Source: Borrelia hermsii DAH (lineage in GTDB: Bacteria; Spirochaetota; Spirochaetia; Borreliales; Borreliaceae). From it: a stretch of 64,000 nucleotides of DNA. Position numbers and translations under genes: made by a program. This document shows, one piece after another, positions 55,233-64,000 of the stretch (positions are counted from its first letter, which is position 1; every line of letters starts with the position of its first letter). The notes beneath the pieces were generated by a model. That model worked only from the letters and a program-made list of their open reading frames with translations, ran no database searches and was not told the DNA's origin. The DNA is taken from contig NZ_CP073136.1 in NCBI RefSeq assembly GCF_023035675.1, positions 310,001-374,000 of the forward strand. The letters run 5' to 3'.

Positions 55233-56348
55233 ATGTGCATAAAGAATCCAATTTTAATCATAGTTTTTACTTTAATTTTTAGTTGCTCAAAAAATGATAC
55301 CATAACTATATTAACTGACAACAAAATTATTCCATTTTACATAAATCAATTCAATATCCAAAATAAAGCAAGTTTTATCATTAAATACAAAGAACATATC
55401 AACATACAAACGGCTAATGAAGAGAATGCGCAAGTAATTATCTCAAAAAATATAGACAATATAAATATAACCAAAAATTTTAAAAATATTAAAAAATACT
55501 ATTATTCAGACTATCCAATATTAAATAATATATCTGAAAAGTTTGCACACAAAATTGTTCCCTTAAGCTTTGATGTTCCAATCTTAATATACAAAAATGA
55601 ATATAATATACAAAAATATATTGATATACAAAATATTAAAGAAATACACAAAAGCTTTCAAAAAGAGAAAAAAATTTTTATCTCTCCATACATCTCTGAA
55701 AATTTATTTTACACCCTATCTGAAATTAATGACATAAACTTTTACTTTGGAAACAACAAACCAGAATATGATGATACAAAAATGTCGGACATGATAAATC
55801 ATTTCAAATCTTTCATAGATACAAATGCACTTGTATTACACAAAAACTTCGCAGAAAAATATAAATATTTAGATTTAGAGAAAATATTACTTCAAAAAAA
55901 AACCATTTTAATTGCAGGATTAACTAACTTAACATATTACAATAGCTTAAATAAAGATACCAGGGACAAAATCAATTTTTCATATCTAACAAATAAGGGG
56001 AAAAAAACATCGGTATGCAACATAAACTTTATGGGAGTTAAAGAAATATCAAAACCTATAGAGAAATTCATTCAATGGATACTAAACCAAGAAATACAAA
56101 AATCCCTAATTAAATTTAAAGATAAAACAAAATTCAATGAACATTTTGGATTTGCAAATGGATTTACACCCTATAAAAGCTTAAACTTAAAATTAAAACA
56201 CATAATAAAAGAAATACCTTCATTTATTATAGACGAAAATTACATAAACAAAGAGTCGTATATACTCAATAAAAAACAAATAGAAAAAGAAAATCACATG
56301 CTCAATGAATTATTTTTGTCTCATATAAACAACACAGAGCCTAAGTAA
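55233..56348 (+). CDS. Lipoprotein with solute-binding-like layout, BB0352-like
   Basis: 371 residues with a lipobox (IFSC, Cys about 18). The overall pattern (TITILTDNKIIPFYINQF at the start, VPLSFDVPILIYKNE, then a C-terminal KFIQWILNQEIQKSLIKF) recalls extracellular solute-binding proteins, but no permease or ATPase is adjacent and no family motif is firm. It ends four bases before the convergent membrane gene. No strong ribosome site. Confidence 0.75.
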   Translation: MCIKNPILIIVFTLIFSCSKNDTITILTDNKIIPFYINQFNIQNKASFIIKYKEHINIQTANEENAQVIISKNIDNINITKNFKNIKKYYYSDYPILNNISEKFAHKIVPLSFDVPILIYKNEYNIQKYIDIQNIKEIHKSFQKEKKIFISPYISENLFYTLSEINDINFYFGNNKPEYDDTKMSDMINHFKSFIDTNALVLHKNFAEKYKYLDLEKILLQKKTILIAGLTNLTYYNSLNKDTRDKINFSYLTNKGKKTSVCNINFMGVKEISKPIEKFIQWILNQEIQKSLIKFKDKTKFNEHFGFANGFTPYKSLNLKLKHIIKEIPSFIIDENYINKESYILNKKQIEKENHMLNELFLSHINNTEPK

Positions 56349-56351
56349 AGG

Positions 56352-58145
56352 TCATACTTCTTTATAAGTAACTCGCATTACATGTAATACAATAAAAAAT
56401 AAGATAGAAAAAATCAGAATAAAAGATACATATATGTTAACGAATAATTGAATAAAGAGTGCTATTAAAATCAACAATAAATAATTTATAAAAAGCGAAA
56501 TGATACCTGAAAAAATAGCTATTATCAAAGATATAAGAAATACCATAAATTTTGAATCAAATTCAAAATTTGCCCTAGAAGCTACAGCAATAAATAAAAC
56601 ACCTAAAAAAACTAATAAAATAGGACTCATCATTAAAAAAAGACTTGAAGAGAATACACTTATTAGTCTTAGGTTAAACATTCCAACTTGATTAAAAGCA
56701 CTTAGAAGAACTTGAATGGGCAGAAAAACACCACCCTTACCAGAATTTGCAAATAAACGTAAATTATTAACATTCTTATTAATATCAATGATATTTGTAT
56801 TACTTAAGTCAAAATCTGTAAGCGATACAATAATCTTAGTGGCAGTAATGTCACTATTTTCATTTTTCTTGTCTAAAACATTTTGATAAACTCGATTACC
56901 CTTAAGAGTAGCAAATGGTACTTTAATATGTAATATAACATTACCTGAGCCATTAAATCTAATAAGCTCAAAATTTTTAATCATTTTTATATAAGAAGAA
57001 ACGGTATTTACAACCTTTTGCATATAAATATAATCATATGTTTCATTACTAGAATTGGGTTGAAATAAAAATACATCATTTATGCCATAATGTTCATAAT
57101 ACTTTTCAATCTCATCAAAAAAGAAATACTCATCCTTAAGCTTTTCCAAAGATTTATTCTTATAACTTAAGATCTCACTATCATTTGGAAATAAATTATG
57201 AAGCTTTAAAAAGCCATAATAAGCAGGTTTAAATTTTTCTGTATTGAGATATAAAAAATTTTTTTGTTTTTCTTCAAAGACTGAAGACTTCTTTTCGCTC
57301 TCGATATTTTTATATTCATTAATGGCCTTAAAAGTTAAGTCTAAGAGTGCCGAGAATTCATCATCTTTAGTAGAAACAAATCCCACGTAAGCAAAATAAT
57401 TAGCCGTAGAATAATCACCTTTATCAATGAATCCATTAACAATATCTTGAAAATCTTTCTTAGTCAGATTTTTAATCAAATACATTTTAACAGTCTTTCT
57501 AACCTTTTCCAAATCAACATCATAGATAGGCATTCTATCATATTCAGACCTAGCCAAATAATAATTAATTGAAAGTTCATCGTTATCAGAAATAAGTCTC
57601 ATCTTTTCATACATTCTAAGCAACTCTTCAAGGTATTTTTTTTTCTGCTTCAAAACCTCTATTAACTCATTTACATCTAAGGTCTTATTTGAAAATAAAT
57701 TCATATCTATGCTTTTAAGCTCATTAACTATCGTATTTGTCTGACCTGCAAGAAGATTATACCTCTCATAGTTATAATTATATTCACTTCTTTGAGCAAG
57801 AATATAAGACATAATAGAGTTAAAAATAAACATAAAAATAAGGCCTATTACAAAAAACAGAAACATGAATGGATAGAGTTTTTTAAATAAATATCCTTTA
57901 TATTCCCTTAGATAAAGTCGTGTTTCATGTTTAGCTAAAAAAATAAAATAAACTAAAACAAAAAAAATGAAAAATCCATTAAAATAATGATAAACGCTTA
58001 AAACAGTATCAAAAAATGTGGCTATTAATGTATGTTTTTCTAAATAATTTGCCCCAAAGAAATATGTGTAACAAAAAATAAGACCAATAAATAAAAATAA
58101 AAAAATAAAAAAATTACTTAAAAATGTATACAATTCTCTTTTCAT
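56352..58145 (-). CDS. Polytopic membrane protein with large external domain, BB0353-like
   Basis: About 597 residues: three N-terminal membrane helices (within about 10-120), a large charged, partly coiled-coil region (about 130-460), and three to four C-terminal helices. ATG at 58145 is preferred to TTG at 58154; neither has a ribosome site. It lies after a smaller protein of the same layout (58161-59102). No motif recognised. Confidence 0.78.
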   Translation of the reverse strand: MKRELYTFLSNFFIFLFLFIGLIFCYTYFFGANYLEKHTLIATFFDTVLSVYHYFNGFFIFFVLVYFIFLAKHETRLYLREYKGYLFKKLYPFMFLFFVIGLIFMFIFNSIMSYILAQRSEYNYNYERYNLLAGQTNTIVNELKSIDMNLFSNKTLDVNELIEVLKQKKKYLEELLRMYEKMRLISDNDELSINYYLARSEYDRMPIYDVDLEKVRKTVKMYLIKNLTKKDFQDIVNGFIDKGDYSTANYFAYVGFVSTKDDEFSALLDLTFKAINEYKNIESEKKSSVFEEKQKNFLYLNTEKFKPAYYGFLKLHNLFPNDSEILSYKNKSLEKLKDEYFFFDEIEKYYEHYGINDVFLFQPNSSNETYDYIYMQKVVNTVSSYIKMIKNFELIRFNGSGNVILHIKVPFATLKGNRVYQNVLDKKNENSDITATKIIVSLTDFDLSNTNIIDINKNVNNLRLFANSGKGGVFLPIQVLLSAFNQVGMFNLRLISVFSSSLFLMMSPILLVFLGVLFIAVASRANFEFDSKFMVFLISLIIAIFSGIISLFINYLLLILIALFIQLFVNIYVSFILIFSILFFIVLHVMRVTYKEV

Positions 58146-58160
58146 ATCTAACAAATTGAT

Positions 58161-59102
58161 TTAATGCAAACTATTATCAAATCCTTTACTAATCCTAATA
58201 TACTCAGAAATAAAGCTAATAAAATAAGTAGAAAAGAAAGTAAGTACACAAAAAATAAAAGGAACATAATTAGAAACTACATTTTCTCCCATAATCAAAT
58301 CCAAACTCTCAGGAAATTTAATCGCATAAATATTATGAAGTTTAAAAAATAGTATAATGAAAACAGGATAAAGAAATAAAGAGAGACCACTTGAAAATAT
58401 AAGATTAAAAACATAAGAAAATGAAAATAAAAGCAAAGCAAATCCAAATATATTTAAAATCAAACTAAAAGATTCTAAAGAAAGCAAAAAATTATTTAAA
58501 GTATCTAAATCATTAAAAACATTGCTAATTAGATTATTATATAACTTTTGAATAAAAAACGCACTTGTATTAAAATTCATGATGTCAGATTTAGAAAAAT
58601 CTAAATCATATGAAAAAGTTTTAAAATCTCCATCATCAAACCCATTATCCTCAACTTTTAAAACACCTTTAAACCCGAACGATTTAACATCATTACCATA
58701 AAAAACTATCTTATCATCAAAAAAATGTACTACTCCATCTTTAATCATTTTTTCATTTTTGCTATGAAAATCCAAAAAGACAGAATTAAAATTAGCAGAT
58801 GCTAAGAATCCAAAATAAGACAACAATAATATAAAAATAAAAACAACGCCATACAAAATCCTTTTAATGCGAAACGTCTTAATATTAAAAGGATAGGCAA
58901 TCCTCATAAAGGTAGCAACTAAAGATAAAGGAAAGGCATAAAGATAAGCATCATAATAAAGTTCAAAACTCACAATAGAAAGATTCGCATGTAAAAACTT
59001 ATATTTCAAGTAAGATGTACAAATGAAAATTAAGGAAAACATAAAAAACACAGAAATAAATCTACAAGATATTAAGAAAATAAATCTCAAAACACTCAAC
59101 AT
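58161..59102 (-). CDS. Membrane protein, three helices - external domain - three helices, BB0354-like
   Basis: 313 residues: helices at about 8-30, 48-66 and 84-104, an extracytoplasmic beta-rich domain (about 105-200), then helices at about 210-232, 240-258 and 280-300. This 3+domain+3 layout is shared with the next gene and superficially with LptF/LptG, though I see no sequence match. It lies 27 bases after the CarD-like gene. Confidence 0.78.
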   Translation of the reverse strand: MLSVLRFIFLISCRFISVFFMFSLIFICTSYLKYKFLHANLSIVSFELYYDAYLYAFPLSLVATFMRIAYPFNIKTFRIKRILYGVVFIFILLLSYFGFLASANFNSVFLDFHSKNEKMIKDGVVHFFDDKIVFYGNDVKSFGFKGVLKVEDNGFDDGDFKTFSYDLDFSKSDIMNFNTSAFFIQKLYNNLISNVFNDLDTLNNFLLSLESFSLILNIFGFALLLFSFSYVFNLIFSSGLSLFLYPVFIILFFKLHNIYAIKFPESLDLIMGENVVSNYVPFIFCVLTFFSTYFISFISEYIRISKGFDNSLH

Positions 59103-59129
59103 AATAAGTTCCTACAAGTTATCAACAAT

Positions 59130-59615
59130 CTAAGACTTCCCCGTAGAGAGAACTTCCTTAATCTTTTGCTTAGCTTCTTCAAAACTGATTTGCAAGGCTA
59201 AACTAATTTCATGCTGCAAAATTAATTCAAAATCATTTAAAATTCTTTTCTCATAGAAAGGCAATTCTTTTTGCATAGATTTTGTATACAAAAATTTATA
59301 CAATTTAGCGGTACTTAATATATCACTTTGTTTATAAAAATCATGGCTACCATCTTTTATCTTTTTTTGATCTATTTGACCTTCAAAGTCTTTCATGATA
59401 TCAAAAACTTCTTCTACCTTTTCTCTGCTAACTAAGGCCCTAATTCCAAGATCATCTGCTCTAGAAACTGGAACCATAAAAGTCATTTCATTGAATGGAA
59501 AATATATTTCATAATAATCAATAAACTCACCATTAAATTCCTTATTTTGGATGTTTTTTATTTTTCCCACTCCCTGCATTGGATAAACTACAGCTTGATC
59601 TAATACAAATGTCAT
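59130..59615 (-). CDS. CarD/CdnL-type RNA-polymerase-binding regulator
   Basis: 161 residues. The N-terminal Tudor-like RNA-polymerase interaction domain is clear (DQAVVYPMQGVGKIKNIQNKE, then YYEIYFPFNEMTFMVPV), followed by the helical DNA-binding part (ADDLGIRALVSREKVEEVFDIM). CarD proteins stabilise open promoter complexes, often at rRNA and ribosomal promoters. Within a minus-strand run between the TagA-like gene and two membrane genes. Confidence 0.92.
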   Translation of the reverse strand: MTFVLDQAVVYPMQGVGKIKNIQNKEFNGEFIDYYEIYFPFNEMTFMVPVSRADDLGIRALVSREKVEEVFDIMKDFEGQIDQKKIKDGSHDFYKQSDILSTAKLYKFLYTKSMQKELPFYEKRILNDFELILQHEISLALQISFEEAKQKIKEVLSTGKS

Positions 59616-59662
59616 TTCTTTACCTCATATAAATTTTACCAATACCTAAAAATCAAAAGAAA

Positions 59663-60256
59663 TCACAAAAACACACTTAAATTAGTTCTAATGCCAAATT
59701 TATTTACATAAAACAAATTCTCAAGATAAGTATTACTACAAAAACTTATTATCATACTAGGAGTAAGTTTATTAATATTGGCAAAAAACATCTCTTTGTT
59801 TCTCTTAACAGCTTTCAAATCATAGTAACCAATAAAGTTAATCTCTTTATGTGACTCTTTCAATCTTAAAAAATTTCTCTTAGAAATTATTTTATCTTTA
59901 TCAATAATATAACACGTTTTATATGTATTTTCCAGTACACTCATTGAAACAAGCAAAATTGAATTTGAATCATAGTAGCCAATGTCGACCCTTTTAAAAA
60001 ACTTACAAAGAGATCTTAACAATTTAGAATTTGAAAAAACAAGTGAAGCACTCTTAACAAGATTCCTAAACCTTTTAAAAATTAAAAATTTTAACAAAGA
60101 CTTACAATCAATAAAAATAACCATCGAATGATATGGATGGGATACAAGATATTCAAATCGACTAATCAATTTATCACTGCTCTTAAATACATCTATTGGT
60201 ACCCCCAAAAAATAAATCCTATCTGGCTTTGAATATATATCTTTTAAATTAGCCAT
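59663..60256 (-). CDS. TagA/WecG-like glycosyltransferase fold, probably inactive, BB0356-like
   Basis: 197 residues. The start FLGVPIDVFKSSDKLISRFEYL and the later SASLVFSNSKLLRSL follow the WecG/TagA/CpsF family (ILGVPID...; ADLVLPDG...). The expected TPNAEH block reads FIDCKSLLKF and the catalytic Asp position reads Asn (SNSK), so activity is doubtful. The C-terminus still has SMIISFCSNTYLENLFYVNK, like the family's VGLG.P.QE segment. It overlaps rsmE by 8 bases. Confidence 0.7.
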   Translation of the reverse strand: MANLKDIYSKPDRIYFLGVPIDVFKSSDKLISRFEYLVSHPYHSMVIFIDCKSLLKFLIFKRFRNLVKSASLVFSNSKLLRSLCKFFKRVDIGYYDSNSILLVSMSVLENTYKTCYIIDKDKIISKRNFLRLKESHKEINFIGYYDLKAVKRNKEMFFANINKLTPSMIISFCSNTYLENLFYVNKFGIRTNLSVFL

Positions 60257-60977
60257 TATTACCCTCTAATAATAATTTAAAATGAACAAGCGAATAAACA
60301 ATAGCCGTATCTGCTCTTAAAATTGGAGTATTAAATCTTACAAATTGAAAATTTAGTTTTTTAAAGAAATCAATTTCTGATTTTGAAAAACAACCCTCAG
60401 GACCTATTAAAATTCCAATTTTACCAGAAGCACTAATATCATTACCACAACTTAGCAAAACACCATCCTTATGAGCAACATAATAACTGACAGATGGGGA
60501 ATAAGGAATGCTAAAAAAATTTCTGTAAAAATTAATACTAGGCACTTGAGTATTGCCACTTTGCTTTAAAGCTTCATCAATCAATTTTGCAAATCTTGAA
60601 CTTTTAAATTTTAAATCATCCATCTCTATTCTAGCAACAGAATTATCAGCATTAACAATATTGATTTGATCTACGCCAATTTCAACAATTTGTCTTAAGC
60701 TTAAATCCAATTTTCTACCCTTAAGGTTAGATATAAACATACTTATTTCAAAATCACGCGTCTTAAGTTTTTCAATCTTAAGAGTAGAAAGCCTAATTAA
60801 ATTATTATTTATACCAATAATCTCAGCAAACCTTATCTCTCTTCCCCTTAAGAGAACATTTAACGTATCGCCTAACTTAACTCTTCTTACATCAACAAGA
60901 TAGTGATAAATCTTAACATCATCAATAATGATATCATTATCAAATAGACAACTATCATCTAAGACTATTTGTTTCAC
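60249..60977 (-). CDS. rsmE: 16S rRNA (uracil-1498-N3)-methyltransferase RsmE
   Basis: 242-residue SPOUT-class methyltransferase. An N-terminal PUA-like domain (YHYLVDVRRVKLGDTLNVLLRGRE is split as HYLVDVRR / GDTLNVLL) precedes the knotted domain with IGILIGPEGCFSKSEIDFF and LRADTAIVYSL, the family signature. Start GTG at 60977, three bases after ctp. Confidence 0.94.
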   Translation of the reverse strand: MKQIVLDDSCLFDNDIIIDDVKIYHYLVDVRRVKLGDTLNVLLRGREIRFAEIIGINNNLIRLSTLKIEKLKTRDFEISMFISNLKGRKLDLSLRQIVEIGVDQINIVNADNSVARIEMDDLKFKSSRFAKLIDEALKQSGNTQVPSINFYRNFFSIPYSPSVSYYVAHKDGVLLSCGNDISASGKIGILIGPEGCFSKSEIDFFKKLNFQFVRFNTPILRADTAIVYSLVHFKLLLEGNNG

Positions 60978-60980
60978 AGA

Positions 60981-62411
60981 TTAATTTTTAGTCTCCTTTA
61001 CAAGATATTCATAAGCAGCTCTTAAAGGTTTATCATAATGTAGATTATAAATTGGCATTTCGCTATGTGTGTCTTGATAAAATTGCAAAAATACATGATG
61101 CCCTAAAATGTCTTTATCTATATTCTGAATTGAATGTTCTTTAATAACCTTATCCACAAAAGCATCTATTTCTTCCTCAGTAATTGATTTTTTATTCTTT
61201 CTGCCATTTAAAAAGTTTTCTACCAATTTTTTATCAAAAATCTGCCTGTATGCTAAGACCTCGGTCTCAGAAAACTCTCTCTCTCCAATCTCTAAATCAG
61301 GCTTAATGCCAATATTATGAATACTGTTACCAGAGGGAGTATAGTATTTTGAATTTGTAATCTTAAATCCTCCGGTATAAAAAGGCAATATACGTTGAAT
61401 TACTCCTTTACCATAAGATTTTTCCCCAATAACATAAACTCTCTCATTATCCTTTAAAGCTCCAACTAAAACTTCCGATGCCGATGCTGAATGTTTATCA
61501 ATTAAAACAACAATTGGCATGTCTAAAGGTACTATATGTGAAGAACTAGCCTTATATTCCATGGGAACCTTAGAATCCCTTGCTCTTGTTGAGACAATAA
61601 TTCCTTCAGCCAAAATATCATCAGCTATCTCTATTGCATCTTGAAGATACCCCCCGGTATTAAATCTTAGATCTAAGATCAAAGATTTGATGTTCTGAGA
61701 TTGCAATTTTTCAAAAGCTTTTTTAAAAAATAGATTAGTATTTGGATTAAAACTTAATATCTTAATATACCCGACATCTCTGTTAATAACATCATGCTTA
61801 ACAGTCTGTATATCTACTTTTTCTCTAACAAGTTCAAATTCAAGCTTTAAATCTTTGTCTCTTAAAACAGAAATTTTAACTTTCGTACCCGCTTTTCCCC
61901 TTAAGAGATCACCAACCTGCTCTATTGTCATTAAAGTAGTACTCTTACCATCAATAGCCGTAATGTAATCGCCAGACTTAACCCCGGCCTTATAAGCAGG
62001 CCCCTCTTCAAAAGCAGTAACAATCATTACATAAGAAGCATCGGAAATAGAACTATCAGATTTGACAGGAACATTTTTCTTAACGATAGAAACTCCAATC
62101 CCAACATAATTTCCTTCCGTAGTCTTTGAAATCTCTACTAAATCTTCTTTTGTCAAATATTGCGAATAAGGATCATTTAATGCCTTAAACATACCTTTTA
62201 AGGCCCCTTCAAAAATAGCCTCATCATCAACAGGCTCGACATAATTTCTCTTAATAAAATTAAAAGCCTCCATCATCATTTGACCATAACTTGACGCAGA
62301 CATCTTACCCTTAGAAGAATCTGACTGCGCAAAGATAGATTCTACAATAACTGAAGAACTGATACTTAAAGCCAATACAAAGTATGCAAATACTAAAAAT
62401 TTCTTTCTCAT
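60981..62411 (-). CDS. ctpA: Carboxy-terminal processing protease (S41 family)
   Basis: 476-residue periplasmic serine protease with a signal peptide (about 1-28). Order: helical cap (FNFIKRNYVEPVDDEAIFEGALKGM type), PDZ domain (about 120-205), then the S41 core with the nucleophile in KHSASASEVLVGALKD and the general-base Lys in GEKSYGKGVIQ. Ctp in B. burgdorferi trims C-termini of several exported proteins such as P13. A good promoter lies upstream (62456-62484). Confidence 0.95.
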   Translation of the reverse strand: MRKKFLVFAYFVLALSISSSVIVESIFAQSDSSKGKMSASSYGQMMMEAFNFIKRNYVEPVDDEAIFEGALKGMFKALNDPYSQYLTKEDLVEISKTTEGNYVGIGVSIVKKNVPVKSDSSISDASYVMIVTAFEEGPAYKAGVKSGDYITAIDGKSTTLMTIEQVGDLLRGKAGTKVKISVLRDKDLKLEFELVREKVDIQTVKHDVINRDVGYIKILSFNPNTNLFFKKAFEKLQSQNIKSLILDLRFNTGGYLQDAIEIADDILAEGIIVSTRARDSKVPMEYKASSSHIVPLDMPIVVLIDKHSASASEVLVGALKDNERVYVIGEKSYGKGVIQRILPFYTGGFKITNSKYYTPSGNSIHNIGIKPDLEIGEREFSETEVLAYRQIFDKKLVENFLNGRKNKKSITEEEIDAFVDKVIKEHSIQNIDKDILGHHVFLQFYQDTHSEMPIYNLHYDKPLRAAYEYLVKETKN

Positions 62412-62455
62412 TGAATAATTCCTACATAAATAAAACTTGATTTTATCTTCATAAT

Positions 62456-62484
62456 ATAATATTTTAAGATTATGTTAAAGACAA
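62456..62484 (-). promoter_or_regulatory. Sigma-70 promoter of ctp
   Basis: Minus strand: TTGTCT (62484-62479), 17 bases, TATTAT (62461-62456). The -35 region overlaps the first codons of the divergent membrane-protein gene at 62472. Confidence 0.55.
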
Positions 62485-62903
62485 ATAACTCAAAAACAAA
62501 AGGAATAATTACAGGTCTCGTTCTCATTTTACAAACAATAGCAAGCACATTAATATTGTCAGCATTATATGGATTTGCTGAGAATACAATGATTGTAAAT
62601 AACTCTTCTATCAAATTCATGATAGCATTCATCATATTTTCCCCAGAATTATGTGTATTAATATTAACAACGCACTATATGCTGTATGATCAATTTAAAA
62701 TCCTTCACAACTTAATCACAATAACAAAAACCTTTCAAATAGCAATGAGTATTTTGCTTATTATATTGGGATTAGGCCTTGATTTATTATATGTCTATCA
62801 ACCATGGTTACTTATTCTCTTAGGCACAATAATAATAACTTATACTATATTTAACGCAGTGATTTTAATTTTAATTAGAGCAAAGGATAAAATAACGGGG
62901 TAA
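62472..62903 (+). CDS. Small four-helix membrane protein of unknown function, BB0360-like
   Basis: 143 residues with four hydrophobic helices (about 12-34, 48-68, 84-108 and 112-136) and short loops. No motif recognised. Its stop is four bases before the TTG start of the MinD/ParA-type gene, so the two are probably translated from one mRNA. Confidence 0.75.
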   Translation: MLKTNNSKTKGIITGLVLILQTIASTLILSALYGFAENTMIVNNSSIKFMIAFIIFSPELCVLILTTHYMLYDQFKILHNLITITKTFQIAMSILLIILGLGLDLLYVYQPWLLILLGTIIITYTIFNAVILILIRAKDKITG

Positions 62904-62907
62904 AGAT

Positions 62908-64000
62908 TTGATTATCATTCCTGTAGCTAGTGGAAAGGGAGGTGTTGGAAAATCTCTTTTTTCAACAAATATTGCAATTTGTCTTGCAAATGAAGGGAAA
63001 AAAGTATTACTTGTCGATCTTGACCTTGGCGGTTCAAATTTACATTCTATGCTTAATATCATACCTAAGAAAAGCATTGGGACTTTCCTTAAAACAAAAA
63101 TCTCCTTTAAAGATATAATAATAGAATCAGGAATAAAAAATTTAAGCTTTATTGCAGGGGATTCAGATATTCCTGAACTTGCAAATATAGCCATCTTTCA
63201 AAAGAAAAAAATAATAAATAACTTAAAACACCTAAACTATGATTACCTAATAATTGACCTTGGTGCTGGTACAACATTTAATACAATAGACTTCTTTCTA
63301 ATGTCAAATCGAGGAGTAATAGTAACAATCCCAACAGTAACAGCAACAATGAATGCCTATTTATTCTTAAAGAACGCAATATTTAGGCTTATGTCAAAAG
63401 TATTCACAAAAGAAACAAAAGCATACAAACTAATATCTGACATCAAAAAAGACTCTAGCGATTTACAAAAAATATATATACCTAATTTATTACTTAAAAT
63501 CGAAACTTATGCTCCTGAAGATTATGAAAAATTTATGAAGATATTCTCACAGTTTAGTCCTTTCATAATATTTAACATGTTAAATAAACCTGATGATATT
63601 AAAAAAACCGAAAGAATACTCAAATCTGCAAAAAACTATTTAAATATAAATTTACAAAGCATAGGTTCAATTTACAAAGATGAGCTTATTGATAAAGCAT
63701 TAAATCATAAAATACCAATAACTGTTTATAAACCAACAAGCTTAGCTTCCAAAAGTATTAAAAAAATAGCAAAAAAATTAATTGAACTTGAATCCGTAAT
63801 AAATGATGTAGAACTATTAAGTGAAGACGATCTAAACGAAAGCTATCATTTTGTAATTAAAGAAGCACAAGACGAATACCTAGAAAAGTATGCATATCTT
63901 GAATCATTGCTAATGAACAAAACAATAGATGATAATGCAATTATTGATATAATAAAATCTCAACAAAAAGAAATTGCAACATTAAGGAAACAAAACATGA
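62908..64000 (+). CDS. MinD/ParA-type P-loop ATPase, BB0361-like (3' end outside window)
   Basis: 364 codons visible, open at the window edge. Deviant Walker A GKGGVGKSLFSTN with the signature lysine, the switch I/Walker A' region LLVDLDLGGSN and Walker B YDYLIIDLGAG. The start is TTG at 62908 with GGGG seven bases before it. The region after about residue 270 is an extra helical C-terminal extension not found in MinD. Related to YlxH/FlhG-type proteins that position cell structures; the actual cargo is unknown. Confidence 0.88.
   Translation, partial: MIIIPVASGKGGVGKSLFSTNIAICLANEGKKVLLVDLDLGGSNLHSMLNIIPKKSIGTFLKTKISFKDIIIESGIKNLSFIAGDSDIPELANIAIFQKKKIINNLKHLNYDYLIIDLGAGTTFNTIDFFLMSNRGVIVTIPTVTATMNAYLFLKNAIFRLMSKVFTKETKAYKLISDIKKDSSDLQKIYIPNLLLKIETYAPEDYEKFMKIFSQFSPFIIFNMLNKPDDIKKTERILKSAKNYLNINLQSIGSIYKDELIDKALNHKIPITVYKPTSLASKSIKKIAKKLIELESVINDVELLSEDDLNESYHFVIKEAQDEYLEKYAYLESLLMNKTIDDNAIIDIIKSQQKEIATLRKQNM

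Noticed and set aside
55233..56348. Firm annotation as an ABC transporter binding protein
   Set aside because: Only a general likeness in layout; no family motif and no transporter genes nearby, so it is left as a lipoprotein of unknown role.
56352..59102. Annotation of the two membrane genes as lptF/lptG
   Set aside because: Similarity is in helix layout only, and Borrelia makes no LPS; no sequence motif supports it.

Overview
The window is an A+T-rich chromosomal segment from a Borrelia/Borreliella spirochete. The proteins and their order match, from memory, the B. burgdorferi chromosome from about BB0298 to BB0361. The evidence is the ftsZ-ftsA-ftsQ-ftsW-mraY-murF-ftsL-rsmH cluster without ftsI/murC-E/murG, the BB0323-type LysM lipoprotein, flcA, the opp locus with tandem oppA genes, eno/P26, gatCAB and ctp. 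BBxxxx numbers below are homologue labels recalled from memory, not search results. I cannot settle Lyme versus relapsing-fever group. One clear difference from the three-oppA layout I remember is that the third oppA here is a decayed pseudogene. No rRNA, tRNA, CRISPR array, insertion sequence or plasmid-type gene was seen.

Layout. (1) 1-15038, minus strand: one long, tightly packed run from rlmE through cheW, nadK, recN, three uncharacterised envelope or cytosolic genes, then the reduced division/cell-wall cluster, ending in a TPR lipoprotein cut by the window edge. A perfect 18-bp hairpin separates nadK from recN. (2) 15092-16818, plus: polyprenyl synthase and a periplasmic TPR protein. (3) 16805-21066, minus: a nucleoside/sugar-type ABC importer (two permeases, a double ATPase, a membrane-anchored binding protein). 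(4) 21067-24696: a FecR-like exported protein, a palindrome-rich divergent control region, a truncated lipoprotein copy, the full LysM lipoprotein and a BamD-like lipoprotein. (5) 24736-29677, minus: acyltransferase, flagellar-collar TPR protein FlcA and a VWA protein. (6) 29875-38088, plus: oppA-oppA-(oppA pseudogene)-oppBCDF peptide importer; the two intact oppA genes each have their own terminator. (7) 38252-53538: P26-like protein, enolase, S9/L13, an aminotransferase-like remnant protein, gatCAB, UvrD/PcrA helicase, a RodZ-like protein, LolA, an NFACT protein, pyruvate kinase, an orphan and L28. (8) 53549-64000: mostly envelope proteins of unknown role, a CarD-type regulator, a decayed-looking TagA/WecG-like protein, rsmE, the carboxy-terminal protease ctp, a small membrane protein and a MinD/ParA-type ATPase cut by the window edge.

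How the genes fit together: most of the window serves envelope building (peptidoglycan precursors and divisome, lipoprotein transport by LolA, outer-membrane assembly by a BamD-like protein, periplasmic protease, flagellar collar) and nutrient scavenging by an auxotroph (peptide and nucleoside importers, lower glycolysis enzymes eno and pyk). The least explained parts are the three unknown genes inside the division operon (8666-11346), the palindrome cluster with the truncated lipoprotein (22648-22952), the decayed oppA (33620-34100), and two proteins that look like enzyme folds without their catalytic residues (41442-42227 and 59663-60256).
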